From: an uncultured Gammaproteobacteria bacterium
GTDB taxonomy: Bacteria > Pseudomonadota > Gammaproteobacteria > Coxiellales > Coxiellaceae
Assembly: GCA_902581285.1 (NCBI GenBank)
Contig: CACHNP010000017.1
Location: 1 to 35,520 of the forward strand
DNA: 35,520 nucleotides
Direction of reading: 5' to 3'
Shown here: piece after piece, positions 17,269 to 26,737 of the stretch
Position numbering within the stretch: the stretch's first letter is position 1
Layout of the letters: each line of letters opens with the position of its first letter
Notes under the pieces: model-generated
Databases searched by the model: none
Seen by the model: the letters and a program-made list of their open reading frames with translations, nothing else
What the model was told of the DNA's origin: nothing
Program-made: the position numbers and the translations under genes

Positions 17269-19221
17269 TTAAAATACTCGTGGAGAAACTAATGGCGATA
17301 CTGTACTATCGGATACTGGTGACTTAAGAGCACGACTCACTTGATCGCATTCTGCCATCGCTGCAATTCTTGATAGCTTTTTGCTTTCAAGTAAGAGTCT
17401 TCCGGCTGAAAACCGCTCCTTAGGTTTAAATATCAACATTTTTGATAGCAATCGGATAAAAGTATCGTAGACCAAAATATCCATTTTTGGATTAGTCGTC
17501 ATATTTTGTTTTAACACTTTCCAAAGCACTTTTAAAGATGTTGTCGCATACCTTGATGGTGTTTCGTCAAAAATAGAAAGTTGAGTGGAAGGATCAAAAC
17601 TTGTGCTAAGTTTTCTGAGGATATAACAGCACTTTTTATAATGTTGCTTGTGTAATGAAGGGTCTTTTGAGGTGCTTTCATCATTTAGTGTGTCCGCTTC
17701 AGGCTCAATTTTTTTGAGTAAATTCCAGAATAGTCTACCGCCAGTAGCCATAAAAATAAGCGTTACTCCAAGTGACCAAATATCTTGGGCTTTAACACAT
17801 TTTCTCCATGGTGACCTGTTTGGGTTATTTTTAACATGCTCTACACTGTCTTTTGCGAGATAGGCCTCGGGTGGGCAGTATCCTTCGGTTCCAATAATTA
17901 CCGAGTGATTCTCATTTCTATCTTTAAGGCTCTGTGCGTAATCTAAATCCACTAATTTAACCACCATGTTACAAATAATCACATTTTCGGGTTTAATATC
18001 TCTGTGCACAATTCCCTTGTCATGTAGGTAGGAAACTGCAGAGAGAAGTTGCTCGACCCATTGAACTCGGTATGCGTAATTTCCGATAATGTGTTCAAGT
18101 AAGTCGCGTTTTCCTAGCTCCAGAATCATTCCAACCCGTGTGAGTTTAAGGAAGCTGAGAGGTTTTACAATATGTGGATGCGAGATGCCTTGAAAGTATT
18201 GAATCTCTTTTTCTAAATCGTATAAACGCATTTCTTTTTTTGCAGCATGCTTCCATAACTGTTTTTTAGAAGGAATGAATCGTAATTTGATATCGTGCTT
18301 ATCCGTAACATCATGTTGTGAGTCGAGTAAGGTATATCGTTGCTTTATTTCTTTTACTCTTTCTAACTTCTCGCGTTTTGTTATGGCAGCAATTTCAGAC
18401 AATGTGTCTGAAAGCGAGATTCTATTTGTGATCAGCTTTTTTATCAATTGTGCGTAATTGTGACCTTGAATGTTGAAGAGGCCAGCTCTGTCGAGGGTTT
18501 GACATACATTTTCAATAAGTAGTCTGTGTGCATATTCCATAGCACTGATCGATTCCATAGCACTGATCGATTCCATATACGAGCCATACTGTTTAGTTCG
18601 GTTTGTGGTATTCTTTTTTACCCTAATTATTGAGTTTGGTTTCTGTCTATGTCTAGTCAAATAGTCCACTATGTTATTGGCAAGGTCCCATGATTCATTA
18701 AATCCCTCTTTAGCTATCTGAAAAGTGTCAAATATCAGAAGGCCTAATACGAAAGTAAATTCTTGTTCCCAGCTCGAGTCATTATGCAAGCCGACTTCTT
18801 TGGTATCCTCATCACTAACAAGTATTTTTCTTGGGTACAATAAGTAACTAGCGTTATCATAGTCTTCATAGAAGTGAGATATGGGTTCGAAAGGAGAATC
18901 CTCATCAATTTCAAATCTTAATTTATTTTTACGAGTAACGTAGATCGACTCGATACGGGCGTGCAATGACGCTAATTCACAAGATGCCGCGGTGAATTGT
19001 GATTGTTTCGCATAGCTATACCAGGTGTTGATTAAGCTACCTAACATTGAGGGGAGTGAAGTCAGGTTGATCGTGCTAGCTTTAACTAGCTCAGTGAACG
19101 TTTGTAATGTTGAAGCTTGTTTTTCAGTGACTTTCCATTGATTGAGCTCAACGGTCGCTGTACGATGATTAGGCTTTGTTCGGCTGACCTGTGTTTTTTT
19201 CTTTCTCTGTCTCATTTTCAT
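17269..19221 (-). CDS. Eukaryote-like Ser/Thr protein kinase
   Basis: The 650-aa protein has an N-terminal region of about 310 aa with no recognised domain, then a Hanks-type kinase domain (about 315-520, with lobe sequence to about 620). Visible elements are the candidate beta-3 Lys in AAKKEM (K328/K329), a C-helix Glu around 337-339, SHPHIVKP, catalytic HRDIKPEN (406-413), and DLD (425-427) in place of DFG. GTEGYCPPE stands for the activation-loop end, then DIWSLGVTLIFMATGG. A Gly-rich loop is not clear. HRD, Asn413 and the metal-site Asp425 are intact, so activity is plausible. An 18-bp tandem repeat gives SISAMESISAME near residue 220. There is no TM and no PASTA repeat, unlike typical bacterial sensor kinases; the domain looks host-like. 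ATG 19215 is an alternative start with better AGGA spacing. A TATAAT lies at 19266-19271. Confidence 0.88.
   Translation of the reverse strand: MKMRQRKKKTQVSRTKPNHRTATVELNQWKVTEKQASTLQTFTELVKASTINLTSLPSMLGSLINTWYSYAKQSQFTAASCELASLHARIESIYVTRKNKLRFEIDEDSPFEPISHFYEDYDNASYLLYPRKILVSDEDTKEVGLHNDSSWEQEFTFVLGLLIFDTFQIAKEGFNESWDLANNIVDYLTRHRQKPNSIIRVKKNTTNRTKQYGSYMESISAMESISAMEYAHRLLIENVCQTLDRAGLFNIQGHNYAQLIKKLITNRISLSDTLSEIAAITKREKLERVKEIKQRYTLLDSQHDVTDKHDIKLRFIPSKKQLWKHAAKKEMRLYDLEKEIQYFQGISHPHIVKPLSFLKLTRVGMILELGKRDLLEHIIGNYAYRVQWVEQLLSAVSYLHDKGIVHRDIKPENVIICNMVVKLVDLDYAQSLKDRNENHSVIIGTEGYCPPEAYLAKDSVEHVKNNPNRSPWRKCVKAQDIWSLGVTLIFMATGGRLFWNLLKKIEPEADTLNDESTSKDPSLHKQHYKKCCYILRKLSTSFDPSTQLSIFDETPSRYATTSLKVLWKVLKQNMTTNPKMDILVYDTFIRLLSKMLIFKPKERFSAGRLLLESKKLSRIAAMAECDQVSRALKSPVSDSTVSPLVSPRVF
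18534..18577 (-). repeat. 18-bp in-frame tandem repeat in the kinase gene
   Basis: ATTCCATAGCACTGATCG occurs twice in a row (18534-18551, 18552-18569) with a partial third copy. It adds whole codons (MESISA on the minus strand), so copy number can change without breaking the frame. Confidence 0.8.
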
Positions 19222-19265
19222 TCCTGGCGTGTAAGTTAATCAACTGGTTATGATTTTTTGTGTGC

Positions 19266-19271
19266 ATTATA
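19266..19271 (-). promoter_or_regulatory. Consensus -10 of the kinase gene
   Basis: Minus-strand TATAAT about 45 bases before the kinase ATG. The region 17 bp further upstream (ATATTA) is a weak -35 and overlaps the palindrome at 19282-19303. Confidence 0.45.
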
Positions 19272-19281
19272 CCGCCTTTTT

Positions 19282-19303
19282 CTTATTATAATATTAAAAT
19301 AAG
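19282..19303. promoter_or_regulatory. AT-rich near-palindrome upstream of the kinase promoter
   Basis: CTTATTATAATATTAAAATAAG reads almost the same on both strands (two mismatched positions), with GCC/GGC flanking it slightly further out. It overlaps the expected -35 of the kinase promoter, so it could be an operator; a hairpin is the alternative. Confidence 0.3.
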
Positions 19304-19342
19304 GCAAAACCCGTTATTTTTCGTATCCTTAACTATCTGTAT

Positions 19343-19450
19343 TTAAATACATTTTTTTGATACAGCGTCGCGTTTGTCGACCTGAGCTGAATTTTGAGCT
19401 GGCAGTGGTTGTCGGTCGTCTTCATTTTGAACGTCTGTGGCTTTAGTCAT
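19343..19450 (-). CDS. Possible 35-aa hydrophilic peptide
   Basis: ATG 19450 to TAA 19343 gives a charged 35-aa peptide starting MTKATDVQNEDDRQPLP and ending SKKCI. It has codon-like composition but only a weak upstream GAAGAG as ribosome site. It reads in the kinase direction, 121 bp before the kinase start. It could be chance. Confidence 0.2.
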   Translation of the reverse strand: MTKATDVQNEDDRQPLPAQNSAQVDKRDAVSKKCI

Positions 19451-19655
19451 CCTGGCACTCTTCTAAAGTCAGCCTGGTCGGGTGGGCATGTTGGTGCTTT
19501 AGTTTTCACGACAGTCAATTCTTTGTAATAACAATCATGATTGGTAGCGACCTTACTGACTTCTTTTGTTGCTCATGCTAATGGCTATTATTTTTTCTTG
19601 TGGTTTTGTTCATTGGTTTTTACAATTAAATTTGAACTAAAATGGGGATGTTGCC

Positions 19656-20267
19656 ATGGTTTTTTCCACTTATTCAGTGTCAGTCACGTTACTTCTGGTG
19701 ATGGATCCACTAGGAAATATTCCTGTCTTTATTTCCACGCTGAAAAATTATCCACCTGCTAAGCAGCGCTGGATTATTCTTAGAGAGACCATGATTGCTT
19801 TTGTGTTTTTGGCTCTTTTTCTTTTTTGTGGTCACGCAATCATGCGCAGTTTAAATTTGGAACTTCCGGCTTTAAGTATCGCTGGCGGTTTGGTTTTATT
19901 TTTAATTGCAATTAAAATGCTTTTCCCTGTTAATGAGCCGGAGTCTCAGACTGATGATTGCGAAGAACCATTCATTGTTCCGTTAGCCATTCCATTAACA
20001 GCAGGACCGTCTGCGTTGGCAACTGTGATGTTATTTTCGAGTCGTTATCCTGACCATATGATGAGTCTTTTGTTAGCTTTGGCTATTGTCTCTGTCATTT
20101 TTTTATGTTGCGTTTTGAGTGGTGGGGTGCTGATGCGTATTTTTGGTCGATCTGGTTTAATTGCGATGGAGCGATTAATGGGGTTGATTTTAATTACCAT
20201 TTCAGTTCAAATGTTTTTGCATGGGTTAGTTCAATTTTTGAATGCAAATGGGGGTGGGTCGTTTTAA
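19656..20267 (+). CDS. MarC-family integral membrane protein
   Basis: This 203-aa protein has about six TM segments and the family's two signature stretches: DPLGNIPVF in the first TM and PLAIPLTAGPSA in the middle. Members (MarC, YhgN, SnatA) were once called drug-resistance proteins, but evidence for that is poor; SnatA of Thermococcus transports small neutral amino acids. Transport in the inner membrane is therefore likely with substrate unknown. The length fits the family. ATG 19656 follows a GGGGA about 9 bases upstream. It is followed by an inverted repeat (20298-20326) and then the htrA-like gene in the same direction. Confidence 0.88.
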   Translation: MVFSTYSVSVTLLLVMDPLGNIPVFISTLKNYPPAKQRWIILRETMIAFVFLALFLFCGHAIMRSLNLELPALSIAGGLVLFLIAIKMLFPVNEPESQTDDCEEPFIVPLAIPLTAGPSALATVMLFSSRYPDHMMSLLLALAIVSVIFLCCVLSGGVLMRIFGRSGLIAMERLMGLILITISVQMFLHGLVQFLNANGGGSF

Positions 20268-20297
20268 GTGGGATGAGTGCTTAAAGTGATGTTTTAT

Positions 20298-20326
20298 CAC
20301 ACTGTAATCATGTTAATTACAATGTG
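20298..20326. repeat. Inverted repeat between the marC-family and htrA-like genes
   Basis: CACACTGTAAT, 7-base loop, ATTACAATGTG: 11-bp arms with one mismatch. There is no T-run after it, so it is a weak terminator at best. The symmetry also fits an operator for a dimeric regulator of the downstream protease gene. Confidence 0.4.
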
Positions 20327-20438
20327 TTGCGCTTTCACTACCACGTTTCGATTTTACTATTATTGAACAATGAAAAGTGTCGAATGAGTAAGGATAAAAA
20401 ACCGGGTTTAAATTTGACGTAATTTAGTCTAGTGAGGG

Positions 20439-21488
20439 ATGATGAAAACATTAAAATTACTGTTGGTTTTGAGTGGATTGTGGGTTACGGTGGTTTTTTC
20501 GCAAACACTGCAAAGTAACGAGAAAAATACCATTGCGATTTTTAAGCGCATGTCTCCTTTTGTGGTTAACGTCCACCAGGTTACCGAAGTACCGTTGACT
20601 TTTTGGCGCTCTCAGGCGGTTGCGACAGGGGCTGGCTCTGGCTTCATTTGGAATAGTGAAGGCTATGTTGTGACGAATTATCACGTAGTGGAAAATGCAA
20701 AAAAATTAGCAGTGACCACGCATGACGGTAAAACGGTGTACGCAAGGTTAATTGGAGTGGATCGCCGACGTGATATTGCTGTTCTTAAAATAAATGATTT
20801 ATCAGTGTTACCCGATCAAGTGAAGAAACAACAGTACTTCACTTTATCTGAGTCGCGGTCGTTGGCAGTGGGGCAGGAAGCAATTGCTATCGGAAGTCCT
20901 TTTGGTTTATCTAACACCTTAACAGAAGGGGTGGTGTCCGCTGTTAACCGCGAAGTGGTGGGGCAAGACTTAGGGATTTCCGCTGATTTAGTGCAAACTG
21001 ATGCATCGATTAATCCTGGGAATTCAGGCGGCCCTCTGCTGAATAGTGAGGGAGATTTAATTGGAATGAACACCATGATCTACTCCAGTAATGGGGGTTC
21101 AAATGGGATTGGTTTTGCAGTGCCTTCCAACGCAATCGACACCGCAGTGACTCAAATAATTGCAACTCAACGAAGTATCAAACAAGTTGGGTTGGGAATT
21201 GTTCCTTTGAATGGTATGTTAGCTGCGCCAAACCAGGGTATATTGATTGAGAAACTGATTCCAGGCTCTCCGGCTGCTAGGGCGGGATTAAAAGCCAGTA
21301 CCGTTACTTTATCTGGCGAAGTGATTCCTGGTGATCGGATTGTGTCACTCAATGGTGACGATATCACTTCAGCAGCGTCATTTTTTCAGAAGATTCAGCA
21401 TCGACGCCCTGGTGATTTAGTGCGATTAGGGCTGATTCGAAACCAGCAAAAATACGAGGTTAAATTACGTTTAGCGAGCATTATCTAG
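20439..21488 (+). CDS. HtrA/DegS-like periplasmic serine protease with one PDZ domain
   Basis: The 349-aa protein has an N-terminal signal or anchor (MKTLKLLLVLSGLWVTVVFS) and a trypsin-like domain with His82 (NYHVVENA), Asp112 (RRDIAVLKI) and Ser196 (NPGNSGGPLL). It carries a single C-terminal PDZ (GLGIVPLN to the end, about 250-345). One PDZ and this length fit DegS-type rather than two-PDZ DegP proteins. Such enzymes act in the periplasm on misfolded proteins or on an anti-sigma factor; no rseA partner is in view. A GTGAGGG ribosome site sits close to both ATG 20439 and ATG 20442, so the exact start is uncertain by one codon. It is transcribed alone. Confidence 0.92.
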   Translation: MMKTLKLLLVLSGLWVTVVFSQTLQSNEKNTIAIFKRMSPFVVNVHQVTEVPLTFWRSQAVATGAGSGFIWNSEGYVVTNYHVVENAKKLAVTTHDGKTVYARLIGVDRRRDIAVLKINDLSVLPDQVKKQQYFTLSESRSLAVGQEAIAIGSPFGLSNTLTEGVVSAVNREVVGQDLGISADLVQTDASINPGNSGGPLLNSEGDLIGMNTMIYSSNGGSNGIGFAVPSNAIDTAVTQIIATQRSIKQVGLGIVPLNGMLAAPNQGILIEKLIPGSPAARAGLKASTVTLSGEVIPGDRIVSLNGDDITSAASFFQKIQHRRPGDLVRLGLIRNQQKYEVKLRLASII

Positions 21489-21532
21489 GGCGCGCCGTGT
21501 TTGTTTGGCTTCATATGCCGCGGTGCTTTGCT

Positions 21533-21556
21533 AATAATGAGACTAATGTCATTATT
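21533..21556. repeat. Small inverted repeat between htrA-like gene and pcnB
   Basis: AATAATGA, 8-base loop, TCATTATT: perfect 8-bp arms. No T-run follows. Role unclear. Confidence 0.25.
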
Positions 21557-21671
21557 TACTCGACTCGCATTTAAGTTTCCCAGAGAACATGTTACTATCG
21601 CTTCTGTGTTATGACGGCTGTCATGCATTTTTGCTTAAGTTATTGAAAAATATATCATTTGAGTAGTTATT

Positions 21672-23003
21672 TTGGGAATTAGAGACGTATACAACAGGAT
21701 ATTTAATCGCGCGACACCCGAGGGTGGGGTCGAGCAGCAGGTGATTTCTCGCTCCGTGCACGGTTTGAGTCGGCAGAAATTGTCTGAAAATGCCCTTAAA
21801 GTGTTGTATAGATTGAAAAAAAAAGGTTTTTCATCGTATTTGGTGGGTGGCGGTGTGCGTGACGTACTACTGGATATGCCGACTAAAGATTTTGATATTG
21901 CTACTGATGCCACTCCCGAAGAAATTAACCGCATGTTTGTTAACTCAAGAATCATAGGACGCCGGTTTCGTTTGGTTCACATCATGTTTAAGGATGAGAT
22001 TATTGAGGTATCCACTTTTCGTGCTGGGCAGCGCTCGAGGTCAAATAAGCGGTTAGAAATGTTGCGTTCAGACAATACTTTTGGCTCACTAGAAGATGAT
22101 GTCTTCAGGCGCGACTTTACTGTTAATGCACTGTACTACGACATTAGAGATTTCTCGGTTGTGGATTACGTGGGTGGCTGGAAGGACTTACAGCAACGCG
22201 TTTTGCGTTTTATTGGTGATCCGGTACAGCGAGTGCATGAGGATCCGGTTAGAATACTAAGAGCGCTTCGTTTTGCCGCTAAATTGAATTTAACAATGGA
22301 AGTGCAAACAGAAAATGCCATTCAACAACATGGTGATTTGCTCAGTCAAGTTTCACCATCTCGATTGATGCATGAGTTTGAAAAGCTGTTTTGTACCGGC
22401 TATGCTGCTTCTGTTTTTGAGCTTCTTCTACGCTATCGTTACTGTGTTTATCTTTTTGATCATCGTCACGTGGTGAATCAGAAAGATCCTCAACATCCGG
22501 ATTGCTTAATGATTAAGTCGGCGCTTACTGCAAGTGATCGTCGAATAAAAGAAAACAAGCCGTTAAATATAGGGTTTATTTTGGGTGTCTTCTTGTGGCC
22601 TCAGCATAGGCGGCATCTGCTTAAAGAGCAGGGCGAAAATAAACGCTTGAATCATGCTCTTTATGATTCGATTACCACAACGATCAAAGAACAGTGTAAA
22701 TTATTGAATGTGTCAAAACGTATGTCATCCATGATGAAGTCAATGTGGTTGTTACAATATAATCTAGAACGTCGTCGTCCTAAACGCATTTTGTCAATAC
22801 TAAGGCAACGATATTATCGAGCGGCTTTTGATTTGCTTATGTTACGAGCAGAACAAGATGACGAGTTAAAAGAATGCGCTCAGTGGTGGCACGAAATTTA
22901 TCTGGCAGATGACGAGACAAGAGAGCAAATGATTGATAAGTTAGTTAATCGAAGTAAGAAAAGAAGTCGTCGTCAGTCGAAAAATAAAAAAAATAAAACA
23001 TGA
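21672..23003 (+). CDS. pcnB: Poly(A) polymerase I
   Basis: PcnB adds 3' poly(A) tails to RNA and promotes its decay. The 443-aa chain has the nucleotidyltransferase signature (YLVGGGVRDVLL, residues 56-67, and KDFDIATDATPEE with the catalytic Asp pair, residues 72-84). The conserved GRRFRLVHIMF, DDVFRRDFTVNALYYD and RVHEDPVRILRALRFAAKL follow. The C-terminus ends in a very basic tail (RSKKRSRRQSKNKKNK) suited to RNA binding. No in-frame ATG exists before residue 48, so initiation must use TTG 21672 or the adjacent ATT 21669. E. coli pcnB is known to start at AUU, so weak initiation may be a conserved control. It is first in an operon with coaD (7-bp gap) and yfhL. Confidence 0.95.
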   Translation: MGIRDVYNRIFNRATPEGGVEQQVISRSVHGLSRQKLSENALKVLYRLKKKGFSSYLVGGGVRDVLLDMPTKDFDIATDATPEEINRMFVNSRIIGRRFRLVHIMFKDEIIEVSTFRAGQRSRSNKRLEMLRSDNTFGSLEDDVFRRDFTVNALYYDIRDFSVVDYVGGWKDLQQRVLRFIGDPVQRVHEDPVRILRALRFAAKLNLTMEVQTENAIQQHGDLLSQVSPSRLMHEFEKLFCTGYAASVFELLLRYRYCVYLFDHRHVVNQKDPQHPDCLMIKSALTASDRRIKENKPLNIGFILGVFLWPQHRRHLLKEQGENKRLNHALYDSITTTIKEQCKLLNVSKRMSSMMKSMWLLQYNLERRRPKRILSILRQRYYRAAFDLLMLRAEQDDELKECAQWWHEIYLADDETREQMIDKLVNRSKKRSRRQSKNKKNKT

Positions 23004-23010
23004 GGAGACT

Positions 23011-23965
<955 letters not shown>

Positions 23966-23981
23966 GGTTGTTCCCTTGAGT

Positions 23982-25790
23982 TTAAGGTGACTTAAAATAC
24001 TTGTTCGCCGTTTTGTTGTTAACGCAAATTTCGATGTCATTGACTGAGGATTGTTTTGCGAGAATGGGTAGTTTTTCTTCGAGGTATGCGTGCTTGCAAT
24101 GGCTACGTCTTTTTTTACCGCTGCTGGTTTTTTCCAAACTGTGTTCTGGTAACAGGGCTATGTCGCCCGCTTTTATGTCATACTGAATGTTAATGGCTTG
24201 TCGAATACTTTTGAATATCTCAGCTGGGGGCGATGGCACTGGTTTTATTTCGCATAGAATACACAGTCTTTCTTCGAAATTGATACTGTAGCTAAATGCA
24301 CAGACACTGCCATTTCGAACTTGAGGGTGGCAGTTTTTGCATGCCCACTCTATGTCAGGCGCTGAGAAATTTCTTCCTCTTATAATGATTAAATCTTTGA
24401 TTCGACCGGTAATGAATAATTCATCATGATGAATAAATCCAAGATCGCCTGTTCGTAAGAAAGGCCCTTGGTGTGTTTTGGTGTAAGCGTTAAAGTAGTG
24501 TTCTGTAGCGGAGGGGTTCATCCAGTAGCCATCCCCGATGCTTTTATTTTGACACCAAATTTCGCCAACGTGATCGGCTGGTAGCGTCATGCCTGTTTCT
24601 GGATCGACGATAATGACGGTATCTTCTTCAGGCCAAGTGCCAGCAGACAGTATAACCTGGCTGTTTTCTTCACCGTGCTCAACTAGATTGATTTTTCCCT
24701 GTTCTAATGTGTTTTTGTTCACGTTTAACATCGTGAGAGTTGCCTGATGGTGTTTAACGTGTCGACCGCTTACGCCAACGGTGCTCTCGGCTAATCCATA
24801 ACAAGGTGAAAAATGATTGGTATTAAAACCGCATTGCTTAAATGCAGTTGAAAATGAGGTCACTGTTTCGTAGCGGTTAGGCTCTGCCCCAATGTAGGCG
24901 AGTTTCCAGTGTTTTAAATCCAGGTATTCTTTTTCTGATTTAGTAATTTTCTTAATACAGTAATCAAAGGCAAAATTGGGGCCGCCGCTGGTGCATTGGG
25001 GGTGTTCTGAAATCGCCTGTAACCAAGTGAGTGGATTTTTGATGAAGTGCTGGGGAGGTAAAATTCTGGCTGGTAATCCGCAGTATAATGGCAGGAAAAG
25101 TGCGTTCATAAGCCCCATATCATGATAAAGTGGCAGCCACGTTACTATGTTCTCAATGCCGTCGTGTACTTTTGCTATCTTCGCTGTATTATTAATGATA
25201 TTTTCATGCGTAATCCTGACCCCTTTTGGATCTCCGGTGGAGCCGGAGGTGTATTGCAGGAATGCAATTTCACTAGGTGATTCGGATGAAGTTGGTTGGT
25301 GTTTTTTATGGAATTGTTGAATGCATTTGGTTGGAAGTTGAAAAAATTGATTTGCATCCAGTGTGGATTTTTCTCGATAAGGCCACATATTTCTGAGTTT
25401 TGTTTTTATTTTTATGGCACGGATGTATTGTTTAATTTTTTGCGTGGTAAGAATGAGGCTGGGCTTTGCGTTTCGAATAATGGCTTCAACATTATTTAAT
25501 TGCTTTAGAAATCGTTCTGGGTGGGGGTTGGGTGGGTGAATAGGAACGGGTATGAGGTTGGCTTTGAGGCATGCCAAGAAACTGATGAGGAAATCCAAGT
25601 GTGATGGATAGAGTAACAGCACACGTTCACCGGAATGGTATTTGGATTGTAAGCCGTTAGCATGCTGCTCGACCTTTGTTTTTAATTGCTGATAGGTGAT
25701 TTTTATTCTAGGTGTGTCTAGTATTTCAAAGGCCACAGATGCAGGCTGGGTTCGCGCGTTGTCAGCAAGGTAATCTAAGATTGATTTCAT
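23982..25790 (-). CDS. Fatty-acyl-AMP ligase (FAAL)
   Basis: A 602-aa ANL-superfamily adenylating enzyme. Motifs in order: LQYTSGSTGDPKGV (P-loop, about 175-190), TWLPLYHDMGL, CYGLAES, GPFLRTGDLGF, ITGRIKDLIIIRGRNFSAPDIE, and a C-terminal SSGKKRR with the likely catalytic Lys. WLPLYHDMGL and GRIKDLIIIRGRN are characteristic of FAALs rather than CoA ligases. FAALs form acyl-AMP and hand the acyl group to an ACP; the gene directly downstream is such an ACP. Together they would load a fatty acid onto a carrier for a lipopeptide, polyketide or membrane-modifying pathway not visible here. The start lies 12 bp after mutM, so it is probably co-transcribed. Ribosome site is weak. Confidence 0.92.
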   Translation of the reverse strand: MKSILDYLADNARTQPASVAFEILDTPRIKITYQQLKTKVEQHANGLQSKYHSGERVLLLYPSHLDFLISFLACLKANLIPVPIHPPNPHPERFLKQLNNVEAIIRNAKPSLILTTQKIKQYIRAIKIKTKLRNMWPYREKSTLDANQFFQLPTKCIQQFHKKHQPTSSESPSEIAFLQYTSGSTGDPKGVRITHENIINNTAKIAKVHDGIENIVTWLPLYHDMGLMNALFLPLYCGLPARILPPQHFIKNPLTWLQAISEHPQCTSGGPNFAFDYCIKKITKSEKEYLDLKHWKLAYIGAEPNRYETVTSFSTAFKQCGFNTNHFSPCYGLAESTVGVSGRHVKHHQATLTMLNVNKNTLEQGKINLVEHGEENSQVILSAGTWPEEDTVIIVDPETGMTLPADHVGEIWCQNKSIGDGYWMNPSATEHYFNAYTKTHQGPFLRTGDLGFIHHDELFITGRIKDLIIIRGRNFSAPDIEWACKNCHPQVRNGSVCAFSYSINFEERLCILCEIKPVPSPPAEIFKSIRQAINIQYDIKAGDIALLPEHSLEKTSSGKKRRSHCKHAYLEEKLPILAKQSSVNDIEICVNNKTANKYFKSP

Positions 25791-25802
25791 ACTTAGATAG
25801 TA

Positions 25803-26615
25803 TCACGTTTGACATTGGGTGCAATAGTACGTGCTACGTTGGCCTAAAGTAATTTTTTTTATCTCTTGAGAGCAGCTGAAGCACTGTTCGTCCGCTCGAT
25901 TGTAAACTTTCAGTCGTTGACTAAAGTAGCCCGGTTTACCATCACTGCCATAAAAGTCTTTCAGTGTGGTGCCGCCAGCGCTAATCGCTTGCCCAAGTAC
26001 TTGTTTAATTGCGATCACGAGCTGCTCTAGGCGGGGTTGGCTAATCTGATTACACAGTCTTTTGGGGTTTATTTTAGCTAAAAACAACGCTTCGCTCGCA
26101 TAGATATTACCCACGCCAACCACGACAGATTGCTTCATGATGAAAGTTTTAATGCTGGTGCGGCTTCGTTTTGCGTATCCATGCAGGTATTTTCCGTTAA
26201 AGTCGCTGCTCAGTGGCTCAGGCCCGAGTGAAGAAAAAAGTTTGTGTTCTGATATTGGGTCTTCAGTGTACAATAAGCATCCAAATCGTCTTGGGTCGTT
26301 GAACCGTATTATGTTCTCTGTGAGCACTAGGTCAACGTGATCGTGTTTTTTAAGAGGCTCATCTTTTTTGACCACTCTAAGGCAGCCTGACATGCCAAGG
26401 TGAAGAATCACGGTGCCTTTTGTGGTTCGAAGCAGAATGTACTTTGCACGCCTTGTGACCTCGTGGATGCGTTGGTTTTTGAGTGTTGTCTCGAGGTGCG
26501 CCTCAACCGGCCAACGAAGCTGCCTGTTACGGATAACGACGTTGGTGATTCTTTGTTTTGTAGCGGCTCCGGTAATGCCTCGGCACGTGGTCTCGACTTC
26601 GGGTAATTCTGGCAT
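25803..26615 (-). CDS. mutM: Formamidopyrimidine-DNA glycosylase
   Basis: MutM (Fpg) removes 8-oxoguanine and other oxidised purines and cuts the abasic site. The 270-aa chain starts PELPEVE after Met (Pro2 is the catalytic amine and Glu3 its helper) and has RRAKYILL, LGMSG, DPRRFG, and the H2TH segment QSVVVGVGNIYASEALF. A C-terminal zinc finger C-x2-C-x16-C-x2-C is complete. Length is normal. ATG 26615 must be right because Pro2 must follow Met, though no ribosome site is visible. It is first of a mutM-FAAL-ACP unit. Confidence 0.97.
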   Translation of the reverse strand: MPELPEVETTCRGITGAATKQRITNVVIRNRQLRWPVEAHLETTLKNQRIHEVTRRAKYILLRTTKGTVILHLGMSGCLRVVKKDEPLKKHDHVDLVLTENIIRFNDPRRFGCLLYTEDPISEHKLFSSLGPEPLSSDFNGKYLHGYAKRSRTSIKTFIMKQSVVVGVGNIYASEALFLAKINPKRLCNQISQPRLEQLVIAIKQVLGQAISAGGTTLKDFYGSDGKPGYFSQRLKVYNRADEQCFSCSQEIKKITLGQRSTYYCTQCQT

Positions 26616-26700
26616 ATCAATTTATTAATTATTTTTTAAGCGTTTGATTATTGTTACTGTAAGATGAATTTATGTGCTATTTGTTTTCAGCTCGTTAAAA

Positions 26701-26725
26701 AAAAAACCGCTGCTAGCGGTTTTTT
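26701..26725 (-). terminator. Rho-independent terminator of rpmB-rpmG
   Basis: AAAAAACCGCT, 3-base loop, AGCGGTTTTTT: an 11-bp stem followed on the minus strand by a T-run. It sits 12 bp after the rpmG stop. The sequence is symmetrical and would also work for plus-strand transcripts. Confidence 0.85.
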
Positions 26726-26737
26726 AAGTGATTGCAA

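Larger units (their letters stand above)
19222..19655. other. 434-bp spacer between kinase and marC-family genes
   Basis: Contains the kinase -10 (TATAAT, minus strand, 19266-19271), an AT-rich near-palindrome at 19282-19303 and a possible 35-aa minus-strand ORF at 19343-19450. The remaining 200 bp before the marC-family gene shows no supported feature. Confidence 0.4.

Noticed and set aside
19656-20267. Multiple-antibiotic-resistance function for the MarC-family protein
   Set aside because: The family name is historical; the drug-resistance role has not held up, so only a transport-like role is given.
23966-24040. Longer N-terminus for the ACP
   Set aside because: It would overlap the FAAL coding end, adds a basic segment foreign to ACPs, and ATG 23965 has its own ribosome site.
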